Shown here in pieces: positions 33,689 through 42,091 of a stretch of DNA of 64,000 bases (positions within the stretch are counted from its first letter, which is position 1; each line of letters starts with the position of its first letter). A program made the translations under genes and the position numbers. The notes below the pieces were generated by a model, which was not told where the DNA came from, searched no databases, and worked only from the letters and a program-made list of their open reading frames with translations. The stretch is taken from NCBI RefSeq assembly GCF_002009175.1, contig NZ_CP018047.1, positions 5,766,001-5,830,000 on the forward strand, written 5' to 3'. The stretch comes from Streptomyces niveus. GTDB lineage: Bacteria; Actinomycetota; Actinomycetes; Streptomycetales; Streptomycetaceae.

Positions 33689-35472
33689 TCGGCACAGAGC
33701 CCCAGAACGCGCACCCGCCGGCCGGGGCCGTACGCGACGGCGACGGGGCACCGGGACAGGAGGCGCGGGCCGTGGCCCGCGTCGCCGAACTGGACCGGCG
33801 GATGGGCGACCCCACCGACGAGAACAACGAACTGTCCTACAGCCGGCTGCTCCAGGCGGACGAGGCGGGTGAACTCTCCAAGGCCGGCGAGCGCGCCCTC
33901 GACGAACTGAGGCTCGGCGCCGACTTCGTGCCACGCGCCGAGGGTGGCCGCCTGGAGCGGCTCGACACCCTCGTACGGGTCATGCGACAGGTGTTCCGCC
34001 GCGACGTCGCCCTCGGCCTCGGCTACGGCGTGACCTCCTTCATGGCCGCCGTGAACGTCTGGGCCTCCGGGGACGCCGCGCAGCGCGAACGCCTCGCCCG
34101 GATCCTCACCGGCGGCGGCAAGATCTCGGTCGCCTACCACGAACTCGCGCACGGCAACGACTTCGTCCGCAACGAGTTCGAGGCCCGCCCCGCCGAGGGA
34201 GGCGGGTATCTGCTGAACGGATCCAAGCAGGTCATCAACAACGCCGACCGGGCGGACGCCTGGGTCCTGTTCGGCCGCACCAGCCCCGCACCGGGCAGCC
34301 GCAGCCACTCCGTGCTCTTCGTCGAGCGCGAAGGGCTCGACACGGACACCTGGCAGGTACTGCCCCGCTACGACGCCGTCGGCGTGCGCGGCTGCCATCT
34401 GTCCGGACTGCGGTTCGACAACACACCCGTGTCCGCCTCGGCCCTTGTCGGCGAGAGCGGAAAGGGAGTCGAAACCGCCCTGCGCGCCTTCCAGATCACC
34501 AGGTCCGCGCTCCCCGGCATGGCGGTCGGCACCACCGACACGGCCCTGCGGACCGTCGTACGCTTCGCGCTGGGCCGACGCCTCTACCGGAAATCCGTCA
34601 TGGAGATCCCGCACGCCAGGGCCACGCTGTCCGGGGCCTTCACCGATCTTCTGACCTGCGACAGCCTCTCCCTGGCCGCGACCCGGTCGGTGCACCTGCT
34701 CCCCGAACAGACCAGCGTCTTCGCCGCCGCCACCAAGTACCTGGTCCCGAAGCTGCTCACCGACGCCATGCACGAGCTCTCCGTCGTGCTCGGGGCCCGC
34801 TTCTACGTCCGTGACGGTGAGCACGGGATCTTCCAGAAGCACATCCGCGACCTGCCGGTGCTCAGCCTCGGCCACGCCGGCTCCGTGGCCTGCCAGGCCA
34901 CGATCATTCCCCAGCTGTCCCGGCTCGCCCGGCGTTCCTGGTTCAGCGACGAACCGGCGCCCGCGGAACTCTTCCGGCCGCGCGCCGACCTGCCGGAGAT
35001 CTCCTACGACCGGCTCACCCTGGCCGGCGGACGGGACGGGCTCAGCGCCACGCTGGTCGCGGCTTTGGACACGCTGCCGGGCGGGACACCCGAGGAGCAG
35101 GCCGTCCACGGGCTCGCGCGGCAACTCGTGGACGAGCTGCGGCAGGTCCAGGAGGCGAGCCGCGCGCTCGCACCCGAGGACCGTACGGCGCTCGCCGCCC
35201 CCGGCACCTTCGCTCTCGCCGACCGGTACGCCGTCCTGCTCGCGGCGGCCTCGGCGATCGGTGTCTGGCAGCAGGCGTCCCGCGACGGCGGCGACCCGTT
35301 TCTCGCCGACCCCGCCTGGCTCGCCGCCGCACTGCACCGTCTCGCCCGGCGGCTCGGCCGGCGGCCCGCCGAACTCCCGGCGTCCGTGGACGCCCGGATG
35401 CACGAAGAGGTACTGCGCAGGTTCCACGCGCGCAGCAGCTACGACCTGTACGACACCACGCTCGCCGGCTGA
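33682..35472 (+). CDS. Acyl-CoA dehydrogenase-like desaturase 2
   Basis: 596 aa, ATG at 33682 overlapping the ACAD 1 stop by 7 bp. Paralogue of its neighbour with the same layout: YHELAHGNDFVRNEF (near 155), LNGSKQVINNADRADAWVLFG (near 178), VGVRGCHLSGLRFDNTPV (near 235), ALGRRLYRKSVMEIPHAR (near 300) and YVRDGEHGIFQKHIRDLPVLSL (near 375). The general base Glu of CoA-type ACADs is not obvious in either protein. Two ACADs beside a FAAL suggest two desaturations, or a heterodimer, on an ACP-bound fatty acid, as proposed for the dienoyl chains of ramoplanin and enduracidin. Confidence 0.88.
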   Translation: MLIGTEPQNAHPPAGAVRDGDGAPGQEARAVARVAELDRRMGDPTDENNELSYSRLLQADEAGELSKAGERALDELRLGADFVPRAEGGRLERLDTLVRVMRQVFRRDVALGLGYGVTSFMAAVNVWASGDAAQRERLARILTGGGKISVAYHELAHGNDFVRNEFEARPAEGGGYLLNGSKQVINNADRADAWVLFGRTSPAPGSRSHSVLFVEREGLDTDTWQVLPRYDAVGVRGCHLSGLRFDNTPVSASALVGESGKGVETALRAFQITRSALPGMAVGTTDTALRTVVRFALGRRLYRKSVMEIPHARATLSGAFTDLLTCDSLSLAATRSVHLLPEQTSVFAAATKYLVPKLLTDAMHELSVVLGARFYVRDGEHGIFQKHIRDLPVLSLGHAGSVACQATIIPQLSRLARRSWFSDEPAPAELFRPRADLPEISYDRLTLAGGRDGLSATLVAALDTLPGGTPEEQAVHGLARQLVDELRQVQEASRALAPEDRTALAAPGTFALADRYAVLLAAASAIGVWQQASRDGGDPFLADPAWLAAALHRLARRLGRRPAELPASVDARMHEEVLRRFHARSSYDLYDTTLAG

Positions 35473-35579
35473 CGGGAACCCGCCCGGCCGCCCACCGGAC
35501 TCCGGCCCGTTCCCCGACGGCCGCCGGACGACATCACGACAGCAAGCGAGAACCGCTCATCCCCGCCGAGGAGTCCACC

Positions 35580-35867
35580 ATGCCCGTTCCGACCACCGGA
35601 CATACCACCGAGTCTCTGACCACGTGGTTGGCCGAGCGCATCGCCCTCTACCTCAAGCGGCGGCCCGACGAGATCGCCTCGGACGTGCCCCTCGCCGAGT
35701 ACGGCCTCGACTCCGTCGCCGCCCTCAGCCTCTGCGGAGACATCGAGGACGACTTCGACCTCGTGGTGGAGCCGACGGTCGCCTGGGACTACCCGACCGT
35801 CGACGCGCTCGCCGTCCATCTCATGGAGGAGATCGCCGCGGATACCGCGAAGAGCGGCGGCGCTTGA
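35580..35867 (+). CDS. Stand-alone acyl carrier protein 1
   Basis: 95 aa, ATG with GAGGAG upstream. Four-helix ACP fold with phosphopantetheine Ser45 in AEYGLDSVAALSL. The AEYGLDS form, with YGLDS rather than LGxDS, is common in carrier proteins that accept FAAL-activated fatty acids and sit before a PKS. The stop shares one base with the PKS start (TGATG). Expected role: receives the acyl chain from the FAAL, presents it to the two desaturases, then to the KS. Confidence 0.93.
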   Translation: MPVPTTGHTTESLTTWLAERIALYLKRRPDEIASDVPLAEYGLDSVAALSLCGDIEDDFDLVVEPTVAWDYPTVDALAVHLMEEIAADTAKSGGA

Positions 35868-38800
35868 TGGAGCCCGTAGCCATCGTCGGCATCGACTGCA
35901 GATTTCCGGGGGCGCCCGACACCGGCGCCTACTGGGACCTGCTGATGCGCGGCGCAGACGGGGTCAGGGAGGTGCCCCGGCAGCGCTGGGACGCCAAGGA
36001 GTTCCACTCCGAAGCCGGAGAGGAAGGACACACCAACACCACCCAGGGCGGCTTCATCGCCGACCCGGACGCCTTCGACGACGAGTTCTTCACCATCTCG
36101 CCGCGCGAGGCCGCCGCCATGGACCCCCAGCAGCGGCTGCTGCTCCAGTCCGCGTGGCGGGCGGTCGAGGACGCGGGGATCGCACCGCGGAACCTCGCCG
36201 GTACCCCGACCGGGGTCTTCGTCGGCGTCATGGGCAACGAGTGGGCGCAACTGCATCTCACCGACTACCCGAACGTCACCGCCCAGGTCGGCTCCGGCAA
36301 CGGCTACTGCATGACCGCCAACCGGATCTCCTACCATCTCGACCTGAAGGGCCCCAGCCTCGCCGTCGACACCGCCTGCTCGTCCTCACTGGTCGCAGCG
36401 CATCTCGCGGTGAACGCGCTGCTGTCCGAGGAGTGCGACCAGGCGCTCGTCGGCGGCGTCAACCTGGCCCTCACCCCGGCTCTGTCGATCTTCTACACCC
36501 AGGCCGGGCTCTCGGCCCCCGACGGGCGCTGCAAGCCCTTCAGCGCCGAGGCGAACGGCATCGGCCGCGGCGAGGGCGTCGGCGTGATCGTGCTGCGCAG
36601 GCTGCGGGACGCGATCGCCGACGGACAGCGCGTGTACGCCGTCATCCGTGGCATCGCCGTCAACCAGGACGGCCGCAGCAACGGGCTGACCGCTCCCAAC
36701 CGCTGGGCCCAGCAGGAAGTGCTTGCCGCCGCCTACCGCAGGGCCGGGGTCGAGCCCTCCGACGTGGTCTTCACCGAGGCCCACGGGACCGGCACCGGAC
36801 TCGGCGACATGATGGAGGTCAAGGCACTAGGCCACCACCACGCCGACCGCACGGGCAAGCCCATGGCACTCGGCTCGGTCAAGGGCAACCTCGGCCACAC
36901 CGAAGGCGCCGCCGGCATCGCGGGGCTCATCAAGGTCGCCCTCTCCCTGCACCACCGGGTGGTCCCCGCCAGCCGCTCCGCGGCCAAGGAGAACAAGCAG
37001 CTCAAGCTGCGCGACCACGGGCTCCGGCTGCTCAAGGCACCGCTGCGGCTGCCCGCCGGCCCCACCGTCGCCGGACTCAGCAGCTTCGGCATGGGCGGCA
37101 CCAACGCCCACGCGGTCCTGGAGTCCGCGCCCGGCCACGCCGCCCGCCCAGAGGCGGCGAACGGCGCCGCGCCGGGCGGTATCGGCGCCGCCGTCTTCAC
37201 CCTCACCGCGCCGAACGCCGACGCGCTGCGCCGCAACCTGCTGACCCAGGCGGACGCGGCGGCGGCCCGCCGCGTACCGCTGGGCCCGCTGGCCAGGGCC
37301 GGCAACCGGGTCAAGGCCGGCCATCGCCACCGCTTCGCGATCACCGCCACCGACACCGCCGAACTCGTCGCCGGACTGCGCGAGTCGGCCGCCGACCCCG
37401 AGCTGCTGGCCCGGCTCTCCGGCCGGCCCACCGCGCGCCCCCGCACCGCGTTCCTGTTCACCGGGCAGGGCTCGCAGTACCCCCGTATGACCGCAGCCCT
37501 GTACGAACAGTCGCCGCTGTACCGGCACTTCCTCGACGAGGCCGACGCCGCACTGCTGCCGCACACCGGGCGTTCCGTGCGCGACCTGATCCTCGCCGGT
37601 GACGTGGCGGTCCACAGCACCCGGTGGACGCAGCCCGCGCTGTTCGCCGTCGGCTACGCCCTAGGCCGGACCCTGATGGCGCTCGGCGTCCGGCCCGGTC
37701 TGCTCCTGGGCCACAGCGTCGGCGAGTTCGCCGCCGCCGTCCTGGCCCGAGCCCTTCCGCTGGACGGCGCCGCCCAGCTGATCGCCGCGCGCGGCGCCCT
37801 GATGCAGGAACTCCCCGCGGGCGGCGGCATGCTGTCCGTCCGGGCGGCCGGTGAGGACCTTCAGGGGTGGATCGAGCGCGAGCCCCTGGTCGGCCTGGCC
37901 GCGGTCAACGGCCCCACCTCCACGGTGCTCTCCGGTGATCTGGAGACCCTGGACCGGATCGGTGCCGAGATCGAGGCCAAGGGATTCACCACCCGGAGAC
38001 TCCAGGTCTCGCACGCCTTTCACTCACCGCTGATGCGGCCCGTACTGGACCGCTTCGCCAAGATCGCCGCCGAGGTCGGCGGGGGAGTGCCGGAGATCCC
38101 CCTGTACTCGACCGTGCGCGGCCGGGTGCTCGACGACGAGGCGATGGACGCCTCGTACTGGGTCGAACACATCAGCGCCACCGTGCAGTTCGGTGACGCC
38201 GCCGCCGCGCTGCTCGCCGAGGGCCCGACCCACCTCGTGGAGATCGGTCCCCAGCCGGTGCTCTCCGGGATGGTGCGCCGTCTCGACCGGCCCGCCGAGG
38301 GCGCGGGCCCGGCGCATGTGCTGCCGGTGCACGGGCCCGAGTCCACCGGCCGGGCGCTCGCCGAGGCCCTCGCCGAGCTGTACCGGGGCGGCGTCGAGCC
38401 CGACTGGGACGCCGTGTACGCACCCGAGGAGAGGGTCGCGCACCCGCTGCCGCCGTACACCTTCTCGAAGGAACACCGTTACTGGGCGAGGAACCCGGTA
38501 CGGGGGCCGGGCACGGCCGCCGTGGCGGCGGCCGTGCGGACGGACCCGGCGCTCGTACCGCGTTCCGAGCCGGAGACCGCCCCCGCGTCCGTCCTCCCCC
38601 TGGACCGGACCGGCGGCCCGGCCGATCCGGTCGCGGACGCCGTCCTCGGGGCCGTCCGGCTGGTCGGCGGCTGGAGCGACGTCAGCCCCCACGACCGGCT
38701 CTACGAGGATCTCGGTTTCGACTCCGTCATGATCATGGAACTCAAGAACCGGCTGGAGGCCCGGCTCGCGGGCATCGGCTCCCTGACGGTCCAGGACCTG

Positions 38801-38932
38801 CTGCCCCGCCTCTCCTCGGTCGGCGACCTCGTCGCCTTCCTGCGCGAATTCGGCGCGTCGGTGCCCGGTCCCGTGAGCTTCGGCGACACCGGGGAGAACC
38901 GGGCGCTCATGGAAGAAGAGAGGACAGCATGA
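35867..38932 (+). CDS. Single-module type I PKS (KS-AT-ACP)
   Basis: 1021 aa. KS (about 1-425): Cys171 in DTACSSSL, His in EAHGTGTGLGD (near 306) and KGNLGHTEGAAG (near 344). AT (about 525-840): GQGSQYPRM, Ser617 in LLGHSVGEF and HAFHSPLM, the HAFH form selecting malonyl-CoA. ACP at the C-terminus: LYEDLGFDSVMIMEL with Ser953. No KR, DH, ER or thioesterase, so it adds one malonate and leaves a beta-keto group, exactly the substrate a tetronate-forming KAS III would need. No N-terminal docking domain: KS starts at residue 3, consistent with loading from the free ACP encoded before it. Confidence 0.95.
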   Translation: MEPVAIVGIDCRFPGAPDTGAYWDLLMRGADGVREVPRQRWDAKEFHSEAGEEGHTNTTQGGFIADPDAFDDEFFTISPREAAAMDPQQRLLLQSAWRAVEDAGIAPRNLAGTPTGVFVGVMGNEWAQLHLTDYPNVTAQVGSGNGYCMTANRISYHLDLKGPSLAVDTACSSSLVAAHLAVNALLSEECDQALVGGVNLALTPALSIFYTQAGLSAPDGRCKPFSAEANGIGRGEGVGVIVLRRLRDAIADGQRVYAVIRGIAVNQDGRSNGLTAPNRWAQQEVLAAAYRRAGVEPSDVVFTEAHGTGTGLGDMMEVKALGHHHADRTGKPMALGSVKGNLGHTEGAAGIAGLIKVALSLHHRVVPASRSAAKENKQLKLRDHGLRLLKAPLRLPAGPTVAGLSSFGMGGTNAHAVLESAPGHAARPEAANGAAPGGIGAAVFTLTAPNADALRRNLLTQADAAAARRVPLGPLARAGNRVKAGHRHRFAITATDTAELVAGLRESAADPELLARLSGRPTARPRTAFLFTGQGSQYPRMTAALYEQSPLYRHFLDEADAALLPHTGRSVRDLILAGDVAVHSTRWTQPALFAVGYALGRTLMALGVRPGLLLGHSVGEFAAAVLARALPLDGAAQLIAARGALMQELPAGGGMLSVRAAGEDLQGWIEREPLVGLAAVNGPTSTVLSGDLETLDRIGAEIEAKGFTTRRLQVSHAFHSPLMRPVLDRFAKIAAEVGGGVPEIPLYSTVRGRVLDDEAMDASYWVEHISATVQFGDAAAALLAEGPTHLVEIGPQPVLSGMVRRLDRPAEGAGPAHVLPVHGPESTGRALAEALAELYRGGVEPDWDAVYAPEERVAHPLPPYTFSKEHRYWARNPVRGPGTAAVAAAVRTDPALVPRSEPETAPASVLPLDRTGGPADPVADAVLGAVRLVGGWSDVSPHDRLYEDLGFDSVMIMELKNRLEARLAGIGSLTVQDLLPRLSSVGDLVAFLREFGASVPGPVSFGDTGENRALMEEERTA

Positions 38933-39951
38933 CCACTCCGACGAGCTATATCGCCTCCATCGGCACCGCACTGCCCGGTGACCCGGTGGACAACGCCACC
39001 CTGTCCAAGGTGCTCGGCATCAATGAGGAGTGGATCGAGGTCTTCATCGGTACCAGGACGCGGTACTTCGCCCGCGACCTCGGCACCGGCGTGGTGCGCT
39101 GGTCGCTCGCCGACCTGTGTGCGCAGGCCGCCGAGCGGGCACTGGCCGCCCCCGGTGTCGATCCGTCCGAGATCGAGTTCATCGTCCTCGGCACGGCCAC
39201 CCCGGACACCCTGATGCCCGCCACCGTCAACCATGTCGCCGACCAGCTCGGCCTGGACCAGGTCCCCACCCTCCAGCTCCAGTCCGGTTGCGCCGGCGCC
39301 GTACAGGCCCTCGGCGTCGCCCAGTCGATGATCGCCTCGGGGCAGTACCGCACCGGTCTCGTCATCGGCGGCGACGTGTGCAGCAAACACCTCGATCTCC
39401 AGCGCGACGTGTCCGGCGCCGCCTCCGGAGACCTCGTCAACTACGTCCTGTTCGGCGACGGAGCCGGCGCTGCCGTCCTCACCGACGAGCCGCGCGGACA
39501 GGGCGTCGCCCTGCGCCAGGTCCTCAACCGCTTCACCGGGCTGGGCCGCAAGCCCGGTCAGGTCATCGAGTGGTTCGGGCTCGCCGACCGGTACGACGAC
39601 CGGCAGGCCCTCACCGAGGACTACAAGGCCATCGAGGAGTTCGTGCCCGTCATGGCGGTCGAGATCCTCTGGGAGATGCTCGGCGAGCTCGACTGGGAGG
39701 CCGATCAACTCGACTATCTGCTGCCGCCCCAGCTGTCCGGCCGGATGACCCGCCGCATCACCGAGGAACTCGACGTGCCGACCGCGAAGGAAATCTCGTG
39801 CGTCGCGGACACCGGCAACAACGGAAACGCCCTGCCCTTCCTGCAGATGGAAAAGTTGCTGGAGGGGATGTCGGGCGGCGAGCGGGCCCTCGCGGTCGCC
39901 GTCGAGTCCAGCAAGTGGATCAAGGCCGGCTTCGCCCTGGAGAAGATATGA
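38929..39951 (+). CDS. FabH-like KAS III, tetronate-forming type
   Basis: 340 aa, ATGA overlap with the PKS stop. Thiolase fold with Cys121 in LQSGCAGAVQAL and Asn297 in ADTGNNGNA. The usual catalytic His position (30 residues before Asn, as 244/274 in E. coli FabH) is Pro267 in LLPPQLSGRM, so the His is missing. Close relatives in tetronate clusters (RkD, ChlM, Tmn15, Agg3/QmnD2 group) join a beta-ketoacyl thioester with glyceryl-ACP through C-C and C-O bond formation to make the tetronate ring. Position between the PKS and second ACP supports this. Confidence 0.88.
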   Translation: MTTPTSYIASIGTALPGDPVDNATLSKVLGINEEWIEVFIGTRTRYFARDLGTGVVRWSLADLCAQAAERALAAPGVDPSEIEFIVLGTATPDTLMPATVNHVADQLGLDQVPTLQLQSGCAGAVQALGVAQSMIASGQYRTGLVIGGDVCSKHLDLQRDVSGAASGDLVNYVLFGDGAGAAVLTDEPRGQGVALRQVLNRFTGLGRKPGQVIEWFGLADRYDDRQALTEDYKAIEEFVPVMAVEILWEMLGELDWEADQLDYLLPPQLSGRMTRRITEELDVPTAKEISCVADTGNNGNALPFLQMEKLLEGMSGGERALAVAVESSKWIKAGFALEKI

Positions 39952-40220
39952 GCATCGACAGCACCACCCCCGCGTCCGTTCCCGAAACGGGCGGCTTCAC
40001 CCTTGACGACTACGTCGTGCTCATCAACGACGAGATCGGTATGCCGCTCGCACCCGAGCAGGTGGCCGCCGACTTCGACGAACTCCCCGACTGGGACTCG
40101 CTGCACCTCCTCAAGCTCATCACGGCCCTGGAATCCGCCATCGGCCACAAGGTCCCGGTCGCCGAGATCCTCCAGACCCGCAGCCTCAAGGAGATCTACG
40201 AGCTGGCGGTGTCGGGGTGA
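39948..40220 (+). CDS. Stand-alone acyl carrier protein 2 (glyceryl carrier)
   Basis: 90 aa, ATGA overlap with the KAS III stop and GTGA overlap with the next start. Phosphopantetheine Ser51 in DELPDWDSLHLLKLI. The DWDSL motif and acidic N-terminal helix (TLDDYVVLINDEIG) resemble the discrete ACPs that receive glycerate from FkbH-like enzymes in tetronate and methoxymalonyl pathways. Predicted to carry D-glyceryl and deliver it to the KAS III. Confidence 0.92.
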   Translation: MSIDSTTPASVPETGGFTLDDYVVLINDEIGMPLAPEQVAADFDELPDWDSLHLLKLITALESAIGHKVPVAEILQTRSLKEIYELAVSG

Positions 40221-41065
40221 GCACCGCCGCCGTACGCCGCCGCCGCCACACCCTGTACTTCCTGGAGTGGGCGGCGGCCCAGCGGCCCGTACACCTGGAC
40301 ACCGACGTCGACATGACCCGCATTCAGGCGCACCGTGCCGCCGCCCGCGACAACGGCCGGCGCTACTCGGTCGTCGGGTATCTGCTGTACGCCGCCGGGC
40401 GGGTCCTCGACCGTCACCCCGAGGCCAACGCCGTCATGGCTCCCGGCTGGCCGCGACTGCTGCGCCGCCCGAGGATCGTCCGCTTCGACGGCGTCACCGC
40501 CAAACTCGCCCTGGACCGGCCCGTCGAGGGCGAGCGCATCGTACTCTCGGCGCTCGTTCCCGGCCTGGAGACCGCGAATCTGCGGGAGATCCAGGAACGA
40601 ATCGACCGCTACCAGGGCGAACAGGCCGCCGAACTGCCCGAGTTCAAGGGCGTACGGATGCTCGGCCGGCTTCCGGTCCCGCTCGGCAGAGCCGCCTTTG
40701 CCGCGGCGCTGCGCGATCCGAAGAGGCGCGCCGGCGTGTTCGGAACCGTCTCGGTCAGCTCGCTCGGCCACCGCAACGTCGACGGCTTCCACTCGGCCGG
40801 CGGCACCGCCGTGACCCTCTGCGCGGGCCGCATCGTGGAACGTGCGGTCGTCCGCGACGGCGTCGTGGTGCCCGCGCCGATGATGCGACTGGGCCTCACC
40901 TTCGACCACCGGGTGATCGACGGCGCGACCGCGGCCGACGTGCTGTCCGATCTCCACCACACGATGGAGACCTTCGATGACGGCACCTGGGCGCCGGACC
41001 CCGGCCCTCGGGGAGCCGATCGTGATCCCCGGCCCCTCGGCGGACTGGAGCAGAGTACGCGCTGA
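40217..41065 (+). CDS. E2-like (2-oxoacid dehydrogenase-type) acyltransferase
   Basis: 282 aa, GTG start. Only the catalytic acyltransferase domain of E2 enzymes: no lipoyl or peripheral-subunit-binding domain. Active-site motif FDHRVIDGATAADVL with His231 and Asp235; VFGTVSVSSLGH (near 176) is the substrate-channel region. Free-standing E2 domains in tetronate clusters (Agg4, QmnD3, AbyA4) O-acetylate the ring hydroxymethyl so that acetate can be eliminated to an exocyclic methylene. The last 89 bp overlap the phosphopantetheinyl transferase start. Confidence 0.88.
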   Translation: MSTAAVRRRRHTLYFLEWAAAQRPVHLDTDVDMTRIQAHRAAARDNGRRYSVVGYLLYAAGRVLDRHPEANAVMAPGWPRLLRRPRIVRFDGVTAKLALDRPVEGERIVLSALVPGLETANLREIQERIDRYQGEQAAELPEFKGVRMLGRLPVPLGRAAFAAALRDPKRRAGVFGTVSVSSLGHRNVDGFHSAGGTAVTLCAGRIVERAVVRDGVVVPAPMMRLGLTFDHRVIDGATAADVLSDLHHTMETFDDGTWAPDPGPRGADRDPRPLGGLEQSTR

Positions 41066-41828
41066 CCTGGACCGGCACGGGGTCGCGCTGCTCTGCGCCC
41101 GCCAGGACGACTGGCGACCGGAAGGGGCGGGCGAGCGGCTGCGCGCGCTCCTGGGCCACGACTGGGAGCGCTATCTGGAGCTGACGCACCGTCAGGTCCG
41201 GACCCGGTTCGCCGCCTCCCGCGTCCTGCTGAAGTTCGGGGCCGCCGCGGCGCTCGGCGTACGGCCCGAGTCCGTCGAACTCGGCTACGGCCTGGGCGGC
41301 CGTCCCTGTCTGCGCGGCTACGACGGGGTGCACATCAGCCTCAGTCACACCGACGACCTGCTGCTGGTCGGCCTGGCCACCGACGGCGCGATCGGCGTCG
41401 ACGCCGAACGGAGCGACCGTGTCCTCTACGGCTCCGGTCTCGTCCGGCACATGTGCACCCCGTACGAGGCGGAGCGCATCGAGGCCATGCCCGTCGCCGG
41501 GCGCAACCCCGCGATGGTCCGGCTGTGGACCCTGAAGGAGGCCTACAGCAAAGCCGTTGGCCTCGGCATGAAGCTCGGCTTCACCGACTTCGGCTTCAGC
41601 CCGGACCGGGCCCCCACCGATGTGCTGCGCCCCGACGGCACCCCCGGAACGGTCGGCGCGTGGGCCTTCCACACCATGTCGTACGCCGGCCGCTACACCC
41701 TCGGCGTCGCCGTCGGTGACGCCGGCTTCGGCCGCACGACGGACCCGTCGGCGGCCACGGCCCTGGACCCGCTCACCGTCGACGCCCTGCTGGCGGCAAT
41801 CGCCGAGGAGGAGCGGGACACGCCTTAG
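40977..41828 (+). CDS. Sfp-type 4'-phosphopantetheinyl transferase
   Basis: 283 aa. Sfp-family motifs: ISLSHTDDLLLVGL (near 122), AIGVDAERSD (Mg-binding Asp, near 140) and LWTLKEAYSKAVGLG (near 183, the WxxKEA signature). It converts apo-ACPs to holo form and has three in-cluster clients: two free ACPs and the PKS ACP. The ATG at 40977 overlaps the acyltransferase gene by 89 bp; an internal start near GTG codons after 41065 would remove the overlap but leave the core motifs intact. Last gene of the core operon. Confidence 0.9.
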   Translation: MTAPGRRTPALGEPIVIPGPSADWSRVRADLDRHGVALLCARQDDWRPEGAGERLRALLGHDWERYLELTHRQVRTRFAASRVLLKFGAAAALGVRPESVELGYGLGGRPCLRGYDGVHISLSHTDDLLLVGLATDGAIGVDAERSDRVLYGSGLVRHMCTPYEAERIEAMPVAGRNPAMVRLWTLKEAYSKAVGLGMKLGFTDFGFSPDRAPTDVLRPDGTPGTVGAWAFHTMSYAGRYTLGVAVGDAGFGRTTDPSAATALDPLTVDALLAAIAEEERDTP

Positions 41829-42047
41829 GGCGGGTCCGCAAAGTCCCGCCTGGCCGCGACGCCTGGCACGGCACCTCTCCCCCGTAGGCCCCGAGGGGGC
41901 ACGGGGGTGCCCCCCCCCCGCGTTGTCGGAGTCGGCCGAGTACGGCTGGTCCATCCACAACACCGATCCTCCGCCTTGCGACGCACCGCACCGGACGCCG
42001 CGGGCCCCGCCCTGCGGGCCGACGGCGCTACTTTGCGGACACGCCCT
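41827..42047. mobile_element. MITE-like repeat, copy 2
   Basis: 221 bp; terminal inverted repeats AGGGCG-n-GTCCGCAAAGT at the left, complement at the right (one mismatch). Same orientation and block order as copy 1 (26233-26413). It has about 40 bp extra after GCCTGGCAC, including a run of ten C (about 41911-41920) and a CCCCGAGGGGGCACGGGGGTG palindromic patch. The left end reaches into the stop codon of the phosphopantetheinyl transferase gene. Confidence 0.85.
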
Positions 42048-42050
42048 GGC

Positions 42051-42088
42051 GTCTGTGCCGAGTCTCCCCGTGGAGACTCGGCACAGAC
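42051..42088. terminator. Perfect 17-bp bidirectional terminator
   Basis: Arms 42051-42067 (GTCTGTGCCGAGTCTCC) and 42072-42088 with loop CCGT. Ends both the core operon (+) and the large SARP gene (-); only 4 bp separate it from the MITE-like repeat. Confidence 0.9.
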
Positions 42089-42091
42089 CCC

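Noticed and set aside
33379..35427. 682-codon open frame antisense to ACAD 2
   Set aside because: Shadow frame; low-complexity Gly/Val/Arg/Gln protein with no family match.
34811..35866. N-terminal extension of the PKS by about 350 codons
   Set aside because: It would overlap ACAD 2 and ACP 1 out of frame; the KS begins exactly at the ATG at 35867, which is coupled to the ACP stop.
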